Shown in pieces: positions 32,291-44,644 of a stretch of DNA of 64,000 nt. The notes below the pieces were generated by a model, which worked only from the letters and a program-made list of their open reading frames with translations, made no database searches and had not been told where the DNA came from. The translations under genes were made by a program, and so were the position numbers. The stretch is from Daucus carota subsp. sativus. Lineage: Eukaryota; Streptophyta; Magnoliopsida; Apiales; Apiaceae. The DNA is taken from contig NC_030389.2 in NCBI RefSeq assembly GCF_001625215.2, forward strand, positions 33,469,454-33,533,453. The letters run 5' to 3'. Positions within the stretch are counted from its first letter, which is position 1. Every line of letters begins with the position of its first letter.

Positions 32291-33406
32291 ATGCAGCAGC
32301 CTAAAGTCCAGATACAACCCAAAGTTCCTGGAGAATGGAATACTTCACTCTGGGGGTGCTTTTCTAATTGCGGAAACTGTAATTTTTTTTTTTTTTTACT
32401 TCTATGCATTCTCAGTTAGCTAGATAAATAGCTCGATTAATCTATTCCAGCATGCTAATTTATTCTGCAATGTTTATGAACTAGATCGAACGATGTTTTT
32501 GTTGCAGGTATCGCCACACTATGTTGTCCGTGCATTACATATGGACAGATTGCCAATATTGTAGACCAAGGAAAGACTTGTAAGTATGAAGTTTTTGAGC
32601 TGGGAGTGAAATTTTTTGACCAATTCTCTTAAAACCTAAAGTTTCTTTTTTTTTTTTTTTATTAAATCAGGATCATTGTAGATAATAGTTTTTGATGGGG
32701 GGATTAATTATATTCTAAAGATTATGTATGATATGTGCAGCTGTTTTTAGTGGGGGGAGAAATTACGCAATACTTATGTACTTTACATGCGGATGCTGCT
32801 TGTATTCTTGCTTCGCCCGTTCGAAGCTGAGATATATGTTCAATTTACCTCCATCTCCCTGCGGTTGCGCAGACTGTTTGGTTCATACTTGTTGCGAGCC
32901 ATGTGCTTTATGTCAAGAGTACCGTGAGCTCCAGAGTCGTGGATTTGACATGGCCGTCGGTAATATTTTTAAATTTTGTGAGGACACTTTTCTAATTCTA
33001 TATAATTTACAATGATGAAAAAATGTTAAAAAAAATTAGGAGGGACACGTGCCCCGCCTCTTACGAGATTGGCCCCTTATAACAGATCATAAGCAATTTA
33101 TATAAAGGTCACCATATAGCGAGTTAATATACAAAAATACAATTAACCTGATGATTTTTCTGTTTAGGATGGGATCTAAACACGTCCCAGGCTGGCAGTA
33201 CTAGTGTTCATGCACCTGTAAGTCAAATGATGCAGGGTCAGATGACGAACAATCAACAGAATTATAATTATCAAAATGCTGGTTACAATAATCAGAACAT
33301 GAATCACCAGAATGCACCTCCGAATCAAACGATGGGTCAGAATGATGCTTATAATAACCAGAATGAGTATCAGATTAATGATCCTCAAGAGCAAGTACAG
33401 TACTGA
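32291..33406 (+). CDS. PCR/PLAC8-family protein with Asn/Gln-rich tail (PCR-2, copy A)
   Basis: Four exons, 32291-32378, 32508-32579, 32741-32959 and 33168-33406, give 205 residues with the same intron phases as PCR-1. The order is [25 protein letters not shown], then CIATLCCPC (second Cys of the family motif is Ile), [14 protein letters not shown], a hydrophobic Cys-rich segment ([19 protein letters not shown]), [19 protein letters not shown] and [15 protein letters not shown]. The last exon encodes about 78 residues, of which the final 55 are rich in Asn, Gln and Tyr ([20 protein letters not shown]). Most PCR proteins end soon after the RGFDM motif, so this tail is unusual. The likely site is the plasma membrane, by family. 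A poly-T tract of differing length marks intron 1 against copy B. Confidence 0.92.
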
Positions 33407-34393
33407 TCGAGCAAATTATCTGCGGGAAGATCACCCAGTGTATAAATGAATATATTTGTGCTTCATGCTTGGTACAATTTCAAGCCTGACTATCAAATGC
33501 TTGGCTATACGATGTTGTTGTTGCTAAGTCGTTGTGTGAGATTTTTTTTATCTAAAATTGGTACGACTTTTGTATTTAAGTAGTGAAATTTGCATTTTGT
33601 TATTGTTTAGAGCTCAGTTCTGAGTTTGTAAAGTACTATTTAAATTTAATATGCCTTTTCATTTCAGACGTGATTAATTAGGTTACGAGGGGCCATTTGC
33701 ACTGATGATCTTAGATCATCCTCAATGAAGTTGATTATAATGGTTGATTAAATTGGATCTACATTATGTGAAGTTCGTTGAACCTGTAAAACATTGTGTT
33801 TCAATGTTATTGACTATATTTATTAGCTATAATTTAACAAATGGTATCAAATTTGCCCGATGTAGAGGCAAATTACTATTTATATGGTTATAAATAAAAT
33901 ATATCAGTTTAATATGTTAATAATATGATAATAAATGATGAATTTTCCTACAGATTTCTTAGAGATCTGTAGATATTCGACAAATATAGATCGTCTATAG
34001 GAAGGGTATTTTTTGAAGATATTGGTTATATTTTTTATTTTTAGTATGCCAACTCAACTTTTGGCTAGGGTTCAGCGTGGTTTGGAGATATTATTATGCA
34101 TGAAAATTAGCAGGAAATGAGATGTATGATCGAGAACATTAGAGGATGTCCTAATAAATTTTTCTCAATTTATGATAAATAATTTGATTTCTTGAAAAAT
34201 GAGTGCCATCGACAATTCTAACAATAATCTCTACTTGTGTTTTTTTATTATTATTGTATTAAACTCAAAATCCTTTAACAAAAAATAATAGATTATATAT
34301 GGGAAAGAGTGTGCAAGAGATGAAAATTTAATATTTTATCATCACAAACCAGTTGCATATATAATGTATGATTAAATCTTTAATTCGTAATAA
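33407..34393. other. 3' flank of PCR-2, copy A
   Basis: Probable 3' UTR to about 33660, then AT-rich intergenic DNA. It contains the empty gypsy target site (ATGTC at about 34139-34143). No other gene is visible. Confidence 0.6.
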
Positions 34394-36827
34394 TCTATCT
34401 ATTATTCTATTCTATTATATATATAATAGACCAACATGCCACATTTTATTCACCGTATAAATTACTCTTTTAACCCTCTGTTTCATTAATACACATAATT
34501 AATAACTTGCAATTAATACCACTTTCATTAATAGATATAATTAATAACTTGAAATTAATACACCATATAAATTACTCTTTTAAACCTCTGTTTCATTAAT
34601 ACACATAATTAATAACTTGCAATTAATACCATTTTCATTAATACATATAATTAATAACTTGAAATTAATACACATGATTATATCTAAAACTTTAATGACT
34701 TTATAATTAGACATGTAATTACTTTGTTTACTGTCGGAGGAGTATCTACGTCACAACCCTGACAAAAAAAAAGATGATACGTCACGGTCAGTTGAATATC
34801 AAGGTGGAACTCCACCAATAAATGTTTATCATTGTGATACTTCGTTCGCATTGTGAGTTATTTCTAATTCACATTAATGGTTAATGTAGCGCTCAGATAA
34901 TAAAAGACATGTTTGCATCAGACTATAACAACATGGACAAACTTTTTGCCATCTGCATTGTTGGATGGCGAGAAGAATAATAATATCCATTCACGCGTAT
35001 GAGAACATGCACGTGTCTCAACAATATTTAACCAAAACGTCATAATCAATTGAGTATCATGTGATATTTCATTTGGAGTGGAGCGACATATATTCTCAAC
35101 AACCGTTTAACCAAAATATGAATATTCAATAAGAAGAGACCCTAAATATCCTACATGCTTGTGCCTCAACAACATTTAATCAAAAATTCAAAATATAAAC
35201 ATCCTGTATAAAGGTTCCTAAATATCCATAACATATTTTAGTATAAAAGGGCTTTCATGGTGATACATCACAACCAATTAAGTATCAGAGTGATACTCCG
35301 TGAGTAGAGGAGTGTCAATGTGATATTCCACTTGGAGTGGAACAACATATATATGTATATATATTTATAAGTTTAGTTAAATTCTTGAATATCTGGATGA
35401 TACTTTACGAGTAAAGAAGTATCAGTGTGATATTCAGTTAGGATTGGAGCAAAATATATATTTGCAAGTTTAATTAAATTCTTGAATGAATATTCATCAA
35501 AAAATAGCAATTTTCATCAATATTTTATCAAGATATTAATATTTATTAAGAAGAGGCCATTAATACCTGCTAGATATTTCACTGTCGGAGAAATATCAGG
35601 ATGATACGTCACAACCAGTTTAATATCAAGGTGATACTCCATAGGTAGAGGAATATCAGTGTGATACTTGTGCTGCGCCTTCTCAGTAGAAGGACCAGCG
35701 TCCCAAGCGTAAGGTCCGACCATTAATTAAGATGCAGGGGTTATGTTTGAAGTGGGATCACAATTATTGGCTAAAATAGTTTGGTTGACAATGATAAGTA
35801 CAAGATACTTAGGATATTATTTGTTGTTCAACTTAGGTGTTTGAAGTTATCGATTAGGTGGATGAAGTTAACAAATTAGGTGTTTTTATTTATCCAGTCA
35901 TTCCTATCTTTTATAACTAAAAAATCTTGTGGGCAAGATGATTATGAAGAAATTAGTATTGAATTTTCTTACATTATTTTCCTCGAGAATAACCTTATCG
36001 AACAGGCAAACCTAACATTGATGCTTTCGTTGAGTTAGGCAAACCTAACACTTTTGCTTGCATTGTTTTAAGGACAACTATTTCTAACTCACATTAACGA
36101 TTAGTGCAACACTTAAACGATTGAAAACATGTTTGCACCGTACTGTAACAACAAGAACCCAAAATTAACACAACAATAAATTATCTATTATTTGTATTGT
36201 CGGACACCGACAAAACTAGCAACATCCATTCACACGTGTGAGAACATGCCCGTGCCTTGGTGATACTTTGCTAAAGAGGATCCTATCCACAAATTTTTTT
36301 TATAAAAGGATTATCATGATAATACATCACAACGAGTTATGTATCAAGGTGAAACTCCAAAAGTAAAGGAATCGTATCAGTGTGATAATCCAATGAGTGT
36401 GGAACAAACGTATTTATAAATTTAATTAAATTCTTGGGCGAATTCCCATTCACAATAGCTAATTTTCAAAAATGTTTAATCAAATATTTAGTAAGCCCTA
36501 ACTACCTACAAGATACTCCCCTATCGAAGGTGAATCAAGAAGATATGTCACCACCAGCTTGAATATCAAGATTATACTCTACTAATATATAATTATAATT
36601 GTGATATTTTGCTTATTTTAATTTAATTACAACTATTTCTTACTTACATTAATGTTGGTGCACAGTCAAAAAATAAAAGACATTTTTACACCGCACTCAC
36701 GCATTGCAACAACAAGGTACAAAATTTAAAACTTTTATTATTGACATTATCGAACAATAACAAGAATAGCAAAATTCATCCACGCATACTAGAACATGCC
36801 CGTGCCTCGCACGGGCTACAGTGCTAG
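34394..36827. mobile_element. Non-autonomous Helitron (about 2.4 kb)
   Basis: The 3' end has the Helitron pattern: a GC-rich hairpin CCCGTGCCTCGCACGGG at 36799-36815, then a short spacer and CTAG at 36824-36827, followed by T. The 5' end is one of two TC starts in the same phrase, 34394 (preceded by A) or 34411 (TCTATTATATATATAATAG). There is no Rep/helicase frame. The inside is made of related phrases: a 110-120 bp unit repeated at 34450-34680, and repeats of the type TGATAC-TCACAACCAGTT-AATATCA spread over 34770-36560. Hairpin-less copies of the end phrase (GAGAACATGC) occur near 34999 and 36240. Confidence 0.7.
34441..34680 (+). repeat. Tandem repeat of about 115 bp in the Helitron
   Basis: Two copies of a unit with ATATAAATTACTCTTTTAA, CTCTGTTTCATTAATACACA and AATTAATAACTTG phrases, each with an inner half repeat. 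The same start is seen again at 63826-64000 in the second block. Confidence 0.75.
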
Positions 36828-37349
36828 TTAAATATAATATATGATAAACAAATTTTTGTTAAATTATTTGAGTTTTAAATATTAAAACGAATAATTTTAT
36901 TAGCGATCTAACTCTATGGCTAATAAAATATTAATTTTAAATAGTATTCTAGATAGCAAAAAAGAACAAGTTAAAAGATAAAAATAGTATGCATTATTAT
37001 TTCAAGTTGTTATATATAAATTAGTGTCCTAGATTTAAAAAAAATAATATTCTAATTCTAACATGATAAATAATTTGCTACATATTAATAGTCGCTCTAT
37101 AAATATAGCTAACTATATATACTGACTTAGCTAAAATTTTAAACAAAAAAATAAATCTTTGGTATGTGAGATTAATAAATTGTCTATATTTTTATATTTT
37201 TTATATGTCAATTAACTTTTTATCTAAGCACTTTATAAGATTAGAGTTGCTCATAATAAAATTCTAGAATCATTCTAGCTAGAGTGTTAAAATATACGGG
37301 AGGAACTCAATTTACAAGACGATCACGGAGATCTTAGACTTTCTCATTA
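36828..37349. other. AT-rich spacer right of the Helitron
   Basis: No gene or repeat end recognised. Confidence 0.5.
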
Positions 37350-37526
37350 CTCTCTCCTTTTGAAATATAGGTCGCTTGATTTTTTGACACACACGTTTAT
37401 AATATAAATCACATATTTTTATTTAAAAAACGAAAATTTCAAAAATAATGATATTAAATATGCGATCAAAGAACTTAGAATTGTATGCTAACAAGTCAAA
37501 CGATTTATATTTCAAAACAGAGGGAG
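37350..37526. mobile_element. Stowaway-like MITE
   Basis: The ends read CTCTCTCCTTTTGAAATATA and, reverse complemented, CTCCCTCTGTTTTGAAATAT, with TA at each flank. It is 177 bp and of the same family as the outer element at 18276. Confidence 0.8.
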
Positions 37527-38179
37527 TACCGGTTAAATTACAAAGTTCCCCTTCCTTTATTTTTCTCCTACAACATTTATTCGAATTTCCCTCTATTTTT
37601 ATATTATGAGTATATATTCTCTCCACCTTCAATATTTATAATTTAAATTCTATTCTATTTGACTTCTAACAAAATAATTTAAAATAGTTGTCTTATTAAT
37701 AAATTATGTAAACAAATAAATAATAATAATTTTCTGCACAAACAAACAAATGGATATTTAGTATATAAAAATTATGTACCTTTCCGACGTGCATGGCTTG
37801 GAATTTTTCGTGGTAGTATACAAGTTCAAGCAATACATTCACTGTCGTTTATGGTTGAAGTCGTCTATGGAGTCAAATTCATCTCCTTCTGTAATATATA
37901 TCCATCATCCATGTGTGTGAGTGGCTCTAATTAAAGCAGCCGATGCTAAAAAAAAAATATCCAAAATTTTATTTTGGCAGAATTATCCAAAAGTTTTCCA
38001 TGACGTCAGAGGTTAATGACAATATTTTCACTCGTCATTATTAACCAAAATCCGGGGGAAAAAAATTCCTTTAAAATTCAAAGCGCACACCGCAGCCGCC
38101 TTGCAGCTAAGGCTGTCAATTGGTAGTGTATATATACATGTGAATATGTGATGCTTAGGATGATAACCAGAGCATCAAA
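37527..38179. other. Upstream region of PCR-3
   Basis: It holds a stretch (about 37795-37935) resembling the promoter side of PCR-2, then a poly-A run near 37951. Probable promoter DNA; no other gene is seen. Confidence 0.4.
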
Positions 38180-38291
38180 ATGCAGAAGCCTAAAGCCCAG
38201 ATGCAACCCAGAGCTGTTGGGCAATGGACTACTGGACTCTGGGATTGCTTTTCTGATTTGGGAAACTGTAACTCTCTCCCTCCCTCCCTCC

Positions 38292-38324
<33 letters not shown>

Positions 38325-39064
38325 CCCCCTCTCTCCTTCTCTCTCTCCCCCGCTCTCTCTCTCTCTCTCTGTTTTTTTTCTTTGCATGAGTACATCAACC
38401 TATTTGTGTTCATTAACTATTCTACAATGTACGTAAATGTACTGCAGGTTTCACCACACTGTTTTGTCCATGCGTTACATTTGGACAGGTTGCCCATATT
38501 GTTCACCTAGGAAAGGCTTGTAAGTGTAAATATTGTATGAATTATGCATGTAGCCTAAAGAAAATCATAAATTTGAATGAATGTCTAAAACTTTATAAGC
38601 TAAAATGTGCAGCTGTTTTTGCTGAGGGAAGAAATTATGCACTATTATCGTGTTGCTGCTGCTGCTACTCTTGCTTTGCCCGTTCCAAGCTGAGATATAT
38701 GTACAATTTACCTCCTAGCTATTGCGGAGACTGTCTGGTTCATACTTGTTGCGAGCCGTGTGCTTTATGTCAAGAGTACCGTGAGCTCCAAAATCGCGGA
38801 TTTAACATGGCCATTGGTAAGCTATTTCTCTAATTCTTTCACTCAAATACCCGATACATATATTCTTAAAATATGTATTACTTAAAACTTAAAACTTAAA
38901 ACTTGACTTGATGATTTTTACTGGCAGGATGGGATCTAAACATGACCCAGGTTGGTATTACTATTGATCCGCCTATAGGTCAAATGATGAATGCGATGGA
39001 AACCATCAACAATATTCAGGACGACCCTGAAGATGATAATCAGGATGATACACATGATCAGTGA
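38180..39064 (+). CDS. PCR/PLAC8-family protein with acidic tail (PCR-3)
   Basis: Four exons, 38180-38267, 38448-38519, 38613-38816 and 38928-39064, give 166 residues with phases as in PCR-2. The protein runs MQKPKAQMQPRAVGQW, TTGLWDCFSDLGN, CFTTLFCPC (second Cys of the motif is Phe), FGQVAHIVHLGKAS, a Cys run in a hydrophobic stretch ([16 protein letters not shown]), [18 protein letters not shown] and EYRELQNRGFNMAIG. The tail is acidic (IQDDPEDDNQDDTHDQ) in place of the Asn/Gln-rich tail of PCR-2. Intron 1 has a large CT microsatellite. A copia element lies about 100 bases past the stop, in what aligns with the 3' UTR of PCR-2. The gene itself is intact; its polyadenylation may be affected. 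Confidence 0.9.
38275..38371 (+). repeat. CT microsatellite in PCR-3 intron 1
   Basis: (CT)n with CCCT interruptions starts a few bases after the donor site and fills about half the intron. Confidence 0.9.
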
Positions 39065-39165
39065 TCAAGAAGATAATCAGCTAAATGATATTCAGGAACA
39101 ACTGAAGTGATCGAGAAAATAATCAGGGTGTAATCGAACAATGTATATGTGATATTATGTGTATT

Positions 39166-39349
39166 TGTTTAGAGAGAGAAAAATCTAAAATTATATTAAA
39201 CTGAACTAAATTACAATCTGTACTAGCTGTCTATATATACACAAAAGTAGTAACTAACTAGCTATAGCGTGTACTAATCTACCCTTAACTACAAGAGCAT
39301 ATTTACATCTATAACCCTGAGCTATAACTAACACTACAATACTTTAACA
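39166..39349 (-). repeat. 3' LTR of the copia element
   Basis: On the minus strand it begins TGTTAAAGTATTGTAG and has a GTGTATATAT TATA-like segment. About 120 bases match the other LTR closely; the distal part matches poorly. Confidence 0.7.
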
Positions 39350-42300
39350 TCCCTCCTCAAATTAGAGTTGGATACAGGCTGATTTACAACTCTTAATTTG
39401 GACAACAGTTGTTGCAATCTATGAGCAGGTAAGGCTTTGGTGAGAATGTCTGCTGGCTGATGCACAGTAGATAGATAAGTAGGGAGAATAAAACCTTCTT
39501 TTACTCTGTCTCGAATAAGTTGGCAGTCAAGTTCTATATGTTTAGTGCGTTCATGTAGAACTGGATTTTCAGCAATATGTATGGCAGAGTTGTTGTCACA
39601 GTATAGTACAATTGGCCTGGGAATCTTGAATTTGAGCTCAGTAAGAAAGTTGTATATCCATGTGACTTCACAGATGGCATTTGCCATACTCCTATACTCT
39701 GCTTCTGCAGATGACCTGGCAACTGTGTTTTGCTTTTTACATTTCCAAGAAATCAAAGAATCCCCCAACAAAACACAGTATCCAGATAAAGACCTTCTAG
39801 TCATGGGACAAGCAGCCCAGTCTGCATCAGTATAAACTTTTAGAGCAAGAGCTAGCACTGGATGCAGAGAAGAACAAACCTTGAGTTGGAGCATTTTTGA
39901 TGTATCGAACTAGTCTCAAGGCAGCAGCTCTGTGCATATCAGTAGGATGTGCAAGAAATTGGCTTAAGATGTGCACAGAGTAGGTGATGTCAGGTCTCGT
40001 AATGGTGAGATAAATCAGTTGTCCAACCAGTCTTCTATAAGCAGTGGCTTCATTGACATTAAGTATAAGACCAGATGTATTTTGAAGACTGTGTTGTGCT
40101 TGCATTGTGATAGAACTAGGCTTAACATTTAGCATACCATTAGAGGCTAAAATGTTGAGAGCATATTTCTTCTGATGAACAGAGATACCATACCGTGATC
40201 TTTCTATCTCTAGTCCCAAAAAATATTTCAAGGGACCAAGATTCTTCAGTTTAAACTGTGTGCCAAGAAAATCATTTACTGTAGATAGTTTTGAGGGCAA
40301 AAAACCAGTGAGAATTATATCATCAACATACACCAGAAGCATAGTAAAGGAAGAAGATGTATGCAGATAGAATAGTGAATTGTCTGATTTTGACTATGTG
40401 AAACCAAAAGTCAATAGTGCTGCTGCAAATTTGTCAAACCATTCCCTGGGAGCCTGTCTCAGGGCATATAAAGATTTGATTAATTTGCAGACAGGATTTT
40501 TTTCCTGAAATTCAGCAGGAATCGGAATACCAGGTGGAATTTCCATGTAGACTTCGTCATGGAGATCTCCATGAAGAAATGCATTTGTAATATCCAACTG
40601 ATTTAATGACCATTTCTGAATAGCTGCTAAAGAAAGAATCAATCGAACAGATGCCATCTTTACTACTGATGCAAATGTTTGAAAATAATCCAATCCATAG
40701 GTCTCTGTAAAACTTTTTGCTACAAGTCTAGCTTTGTATCTGTCTAGACTCCCATCAGCTTTGTATTTCACTCTATAAACTCATTTGCATCCAGCTGCAT
40801 GTTTGTCTGGTGGTAAAGTGGTGATTACCCAGGTATTGTTGGCCTCTAAGGCATTAATCTCAGTTTGCATAGCTGTACACCAATTTGAATCCTGTACAAC
40901 TTGCTTATAGGTTGATGGCTCAGGAATCTTGGATGACAGATTTGTAACACTGGCAATATAAGGAATAGTAAACTGAGTAGCAGTATCAATATCTGTGATA
41001 TTATATGGTACTGCTACTGTTGATGCACATTGCTTGATAACAGTAGGAGGTAAGCCAGTGAAGTCACTAAACTTATGAGGTAGAACTTTAGTTCTCTGCG
41101 GTCTAACTGCTGGTTCAGCAGGAGTAACTTCAGGAACATGAGTAGGGACTGAAGGAGAAATCTCAGAAGGATGAGTAGGTAAATTTTGATCAGGTGACAT
41201 AGAGTATGACCTAAACTCAGTAGAGTGAGGAGAACCATTTAAAGCAGTCTCATCCTGACTTAACTGTGGAGAAACAGGTGGCACAGTAGATTGTGGAGTT
41301 TGTGACACTGGAGAGAGTGAGTCAATAAAAGACAACTCTGGAAAAAGTACATGTGTAGCAGGAGAGTGTGATTGAATAAAAGGAAAAACTGACTCATAAA
41401 AGCATACATCCCTGGAAACAAAGTATTGTCCAGTGGACAACTTCATCAACTTGCAGGCTTTCTGATGTGCTGGATATCCCAAAAAAACACACTTTGTTGC
41501 TCTTGGAGCAAATTTGTCAGACCTCAAGGATAAAGTTGAGGCATAACACAAACAACCACAGACTTTCAGATGAGAATAGGATGGTTTCTTGTTTAATAAG
41601 ACTTCAAATGGAGTCTTATTTTTCAAAACAGATGTGGGTGTTCTATTTATAATATATGTGGCTGTTAACAAACAATCTCCCCACTAGTGCAAGGGAAAAT
41701 TAGACTGAAAATTCAGTGCCCTGGCAACCAATAGCAGATGCTTATGTTTTCTTTCAACTCTGCCATTCTGTTGAGGGGTTTCAACAGAGGAGTGTTGATG
41801 AACTATACCAAGTGAGTCAAACAAAGAATTAATTTCTTTGTTGAAGAATTCAGTGCCATTGTCAGTCCTCACTACTTTAACTTTTGTTTTAAACTGTGTG
41901 TTTCAACAAAAGCAAAAAAAAAATTGAAATATAGAGCACACTTGAGTCTTACTAGACATCAAATATGTCCAAGTACATCTTGAACAATCATTCACAATTG
42001 TGAGAAAACCTTTACAGGCAGCATAAGTCTTGTGTCTATAAGGACCCCACAAATCACAGTGTATTACATCAAAAGGAGATGCAGCATGACTCAAACTTTT
42101 AGGAAAGAAAGACCTACTATATTTAGCATAGTGACATACATCACAAGGAAGCAATTTGTTTGTATTGTCTGGAATAGCAATACTATCAGTATTTTTGAAA
42201 ACATTTACTGGAGTATGACCAAGACTGGAGTGCCAAACTTGAAAATTTTCCAGCTGAGAAATAGAACAAAAAGTAGCCTTGGAAGAGACTGGTGCTGACA

Positions 42301-44019
42301 GAATTTTATGAGTCTGAGGAGGTGCTCTTTGAGTGGGAATGGGAAGTTTGTAGAGATTGCCATGCAATTTACCAATCCCCTTCACATTCTTCTCCAAAGA
42401 GTCCTGTATGATACAAGATTTTGGACGAAATTTCACAACACAATGCAATGTGGTGATTAGCTTACTAACAGAAACAAGGTTGAATTGAAATGCTGGAACA
42501 AGAAGCACATCATATAGAATAATATCAGGAGTGAGTTTAATATTTCCTTTCATTCTAACTTGAGCTTGATGTCCATTTGGCAAACAAATATCAACATTGC
42601 AAGTAGTAACATCAGTTAGTAAATGATGAAAGCAGGTAATATGGTCTGTTGCTCCAGAGTCTATAATCCAGTCGTTAGATGTATGACAATTTATCAAGCA
42701 AACCGATGTCATATAGGAGCAATAGTGTGGCCATGCACCTGTTTGTGTCAAATCTGCAGAAGAACCTGATCTCCCAGAAGTCTGATTAAGAAGTTGCAAG
42801 AGTTGCTGATACTGAGCTGTGGACAGTGTAGACTGATTTATGGCCACCTCAGGGTTTTGATTGCTACCATTTTCTTGACTTTCACTGCCGGTTGGTGCAT
42901 TGCCCTGAGAATTGCCCTGAGAATTCATAACTTGTGCTACCACTTTATCATTGGATCCACTTGCCTGCTTGTTTCTTGGTGGAAAACCAATTAAGTGATA
43001 ACAAATGTCTTTTGTGTGATTTGTACCATGACAATAGGTACACTCCAGATTTCCTTTCTTGCCTTCATTCTTTCTGAATTCAGTTCTTCTGCCTTCTGGC
43101 TTAGACCTTCTGGTTGTCGCTTTGTTCATAAGTGCAGCAGACTCAATTGTAGGCTGTGCAGAGTTAACATGATTTCTTTGCCTTTCCTCTTGTTGCAATA
43201 GTGCCAGAACTTGAGTCAATTTTGGCATTGGATTCATCATGAGTAATTGTCCTCTTATATTTGTGTACATCTCATTCAATCCCATCAAGAACTGTGTTAC
43301 TTTCATCATTTCATCATGCTGTTCTGCCTGAATTCTTGTTGTACAGGTACTCCTACAACAAGCACACTTAGGAACATTCGTTGTATTCAAGAAATCATCC
43401 CACAAGACCTTGAACCTAGTGTATTATGCGGAAACAGAGAGTGTTTCTTGATTGAGATCACTTAGAGCTTTTCTTAACTCAAAGATTCTAGGACCATTCC
43501 TCTGTGTATACCTAGTGTGGATATCATTCCATACATCAACAGCAAGAGGTGTGTACACCGAACTAGACCTAGTTTCATGTATAACAGCATTCAACAACCA
43601 GCTTATTATCATATCATTGCATCTTTGCTAGTGATCAAAATACAGAGAAGATTCATCAGGAATCTTAAATCTACCATTCACAAACCCTAACTTGTTCTTA
43701 GCAGAGAGAGCAAGTGTTACAGACCTTTTCCATTCATTGAAGTTGTCTCCATTCAACACAATAGTTACAAGATTCAGACCTGGATGATCTGATGGATGCA
43801 GGTATATCGGATGACTTGTTTCGAGCGTAATCGAGCGATATTCGTCTTCAAAATTTTCTTCTCTTTCATTATTGCTTGTATTTTCTTCAATAATAGCCAT
43901 AGAGATTCAGCTACTTATCTACGAGTTGTATATAAGAGTAAACAGGAGCTTCGAGTTGAAGCTTTAATGGCGGAAAGAACTGTAACTACTTTTGGTTACT
44001 TACAGAGAGAGAGAAGTGG

Positions 44020-44147
44020 TGGAGCAGAGCATATATACACAAAAGCAGTAACTAACTAGCTATAACGTGTACTAATCTACCCTTAACTACAAGAGCATAT
44101 TTACATCTATAACCCTGAGCTATAACTAACACTACAATACTTTAACA
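44020..44147 (-). repeat. 5' LTR of the copia element (conserved part)
   Basis: It matches 39229-39349 with very few differences. The inner limit of this LTR is not clear from reading, and I did not find a standard Met primer-binding site. Confidence 0.6.
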
Positions 44148-44644
44148 ATTTGATTTTGGTACAATGTTCAAGCTTTTCAAAACTTTGAGTTATTATATAT
44201 GATCTTTTCACTTTTCAAATCTCGTACACTTTTTATTTGTTATATTATGAAGCAAAGTTAGCACTCGTTTGTAATCAACAATAAGTTGATTTTGTGTTGG
44301 AGAAATTTATCCGAATAATTAATTTTTTGAACAAGAGCAGAAAATTATAAGAAACGGAGAAAATGCATCAAGAACAATTGCTACGTAGAATTGGTAATTT
44401 TCGCCCAAGTGACAATATAATAAATAATAAATATAACAATAGTGTGTGTGAGTGTGAGTTAATATAGTGGTTCAAGCTGGCTTCAAAATTTTAAAAGTGA
44501 GACACAAATGTAATTAGATCCATATTTTCTCATAAATGTGAGATTAGAAATCAAACCAAATTTATTTTCCTAAATGTGATTTCATATGAATCCACATTTA
44601 TAATTTTAGATTGATGTAATAATTTTGCAATCATATTGCCCCCT
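44148..44644. other. 3' flank of PCR-3 resumed, then AT-rich DNA
   Basis: The phrase TTGGTACAATGTTCAAGC just right of the copia element aligns with TTGGTACAATTTCAAGC in the PCR-2 3' UTR, so the copia element split this flank. The rest shows no gene. Confidence 0.6.

Larger units (their letters stand above)
31686..34417 (+). repeat. Duplicated block, copy A (pairs with 47249-49723 and 63124-64000)
   Basis: From CTTCTATGTATTACAG the sequence matches 47249 onward. After a diverged first 200 bases it is near-identical through PCR-2 and its flanks. The match jumps over the gypsy insertion (49724-63123) and continues at 63124. It goes on beyond 34417 into the Helitron, so the true right end lies outside the window. 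Differences seen include poly-T lengths, a C/T in AAAAYATTG and a few bases near 33950 against 49525. Confidence 0.9.
39166..44147 (-). mobile_element. Ty1/copia LTR retrotransposon, fossil
   Basis: The element runs on the minus strand. Its parts in order are a 5' LTR near 44147, gag with a CCHC knuckle, protease (DSGATDH), GAG-preintegrase and integrase, reverse transcriptase, RNase H (YTDADWA) and a 3' LTR at 39166-39349. The frame is interrupted several times, roughly half a dozen breaks, so it is not a working copy. The flank phrase ATTTG occurs at both edges (39163-39167, 44148-44152). The LTR parts that can be compared are still very alike, so the insertion is not ancient. It lies in the 3' flank of PCR-3. 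Confidence 0.9.

Noticed and set aside
34441-36827. Repeat-rich zone considered as a satellite or centromeric array
   Set aside because: It has a Helitron 3' hairpin with CTAG and units that are few and unequal.
38078-38510. Arg/Glu- and Leu/Ser-repeat frames near PCR-3
   Set aside because: Products of the CT microsatellite in intron 1; they share no pattern with a known family.
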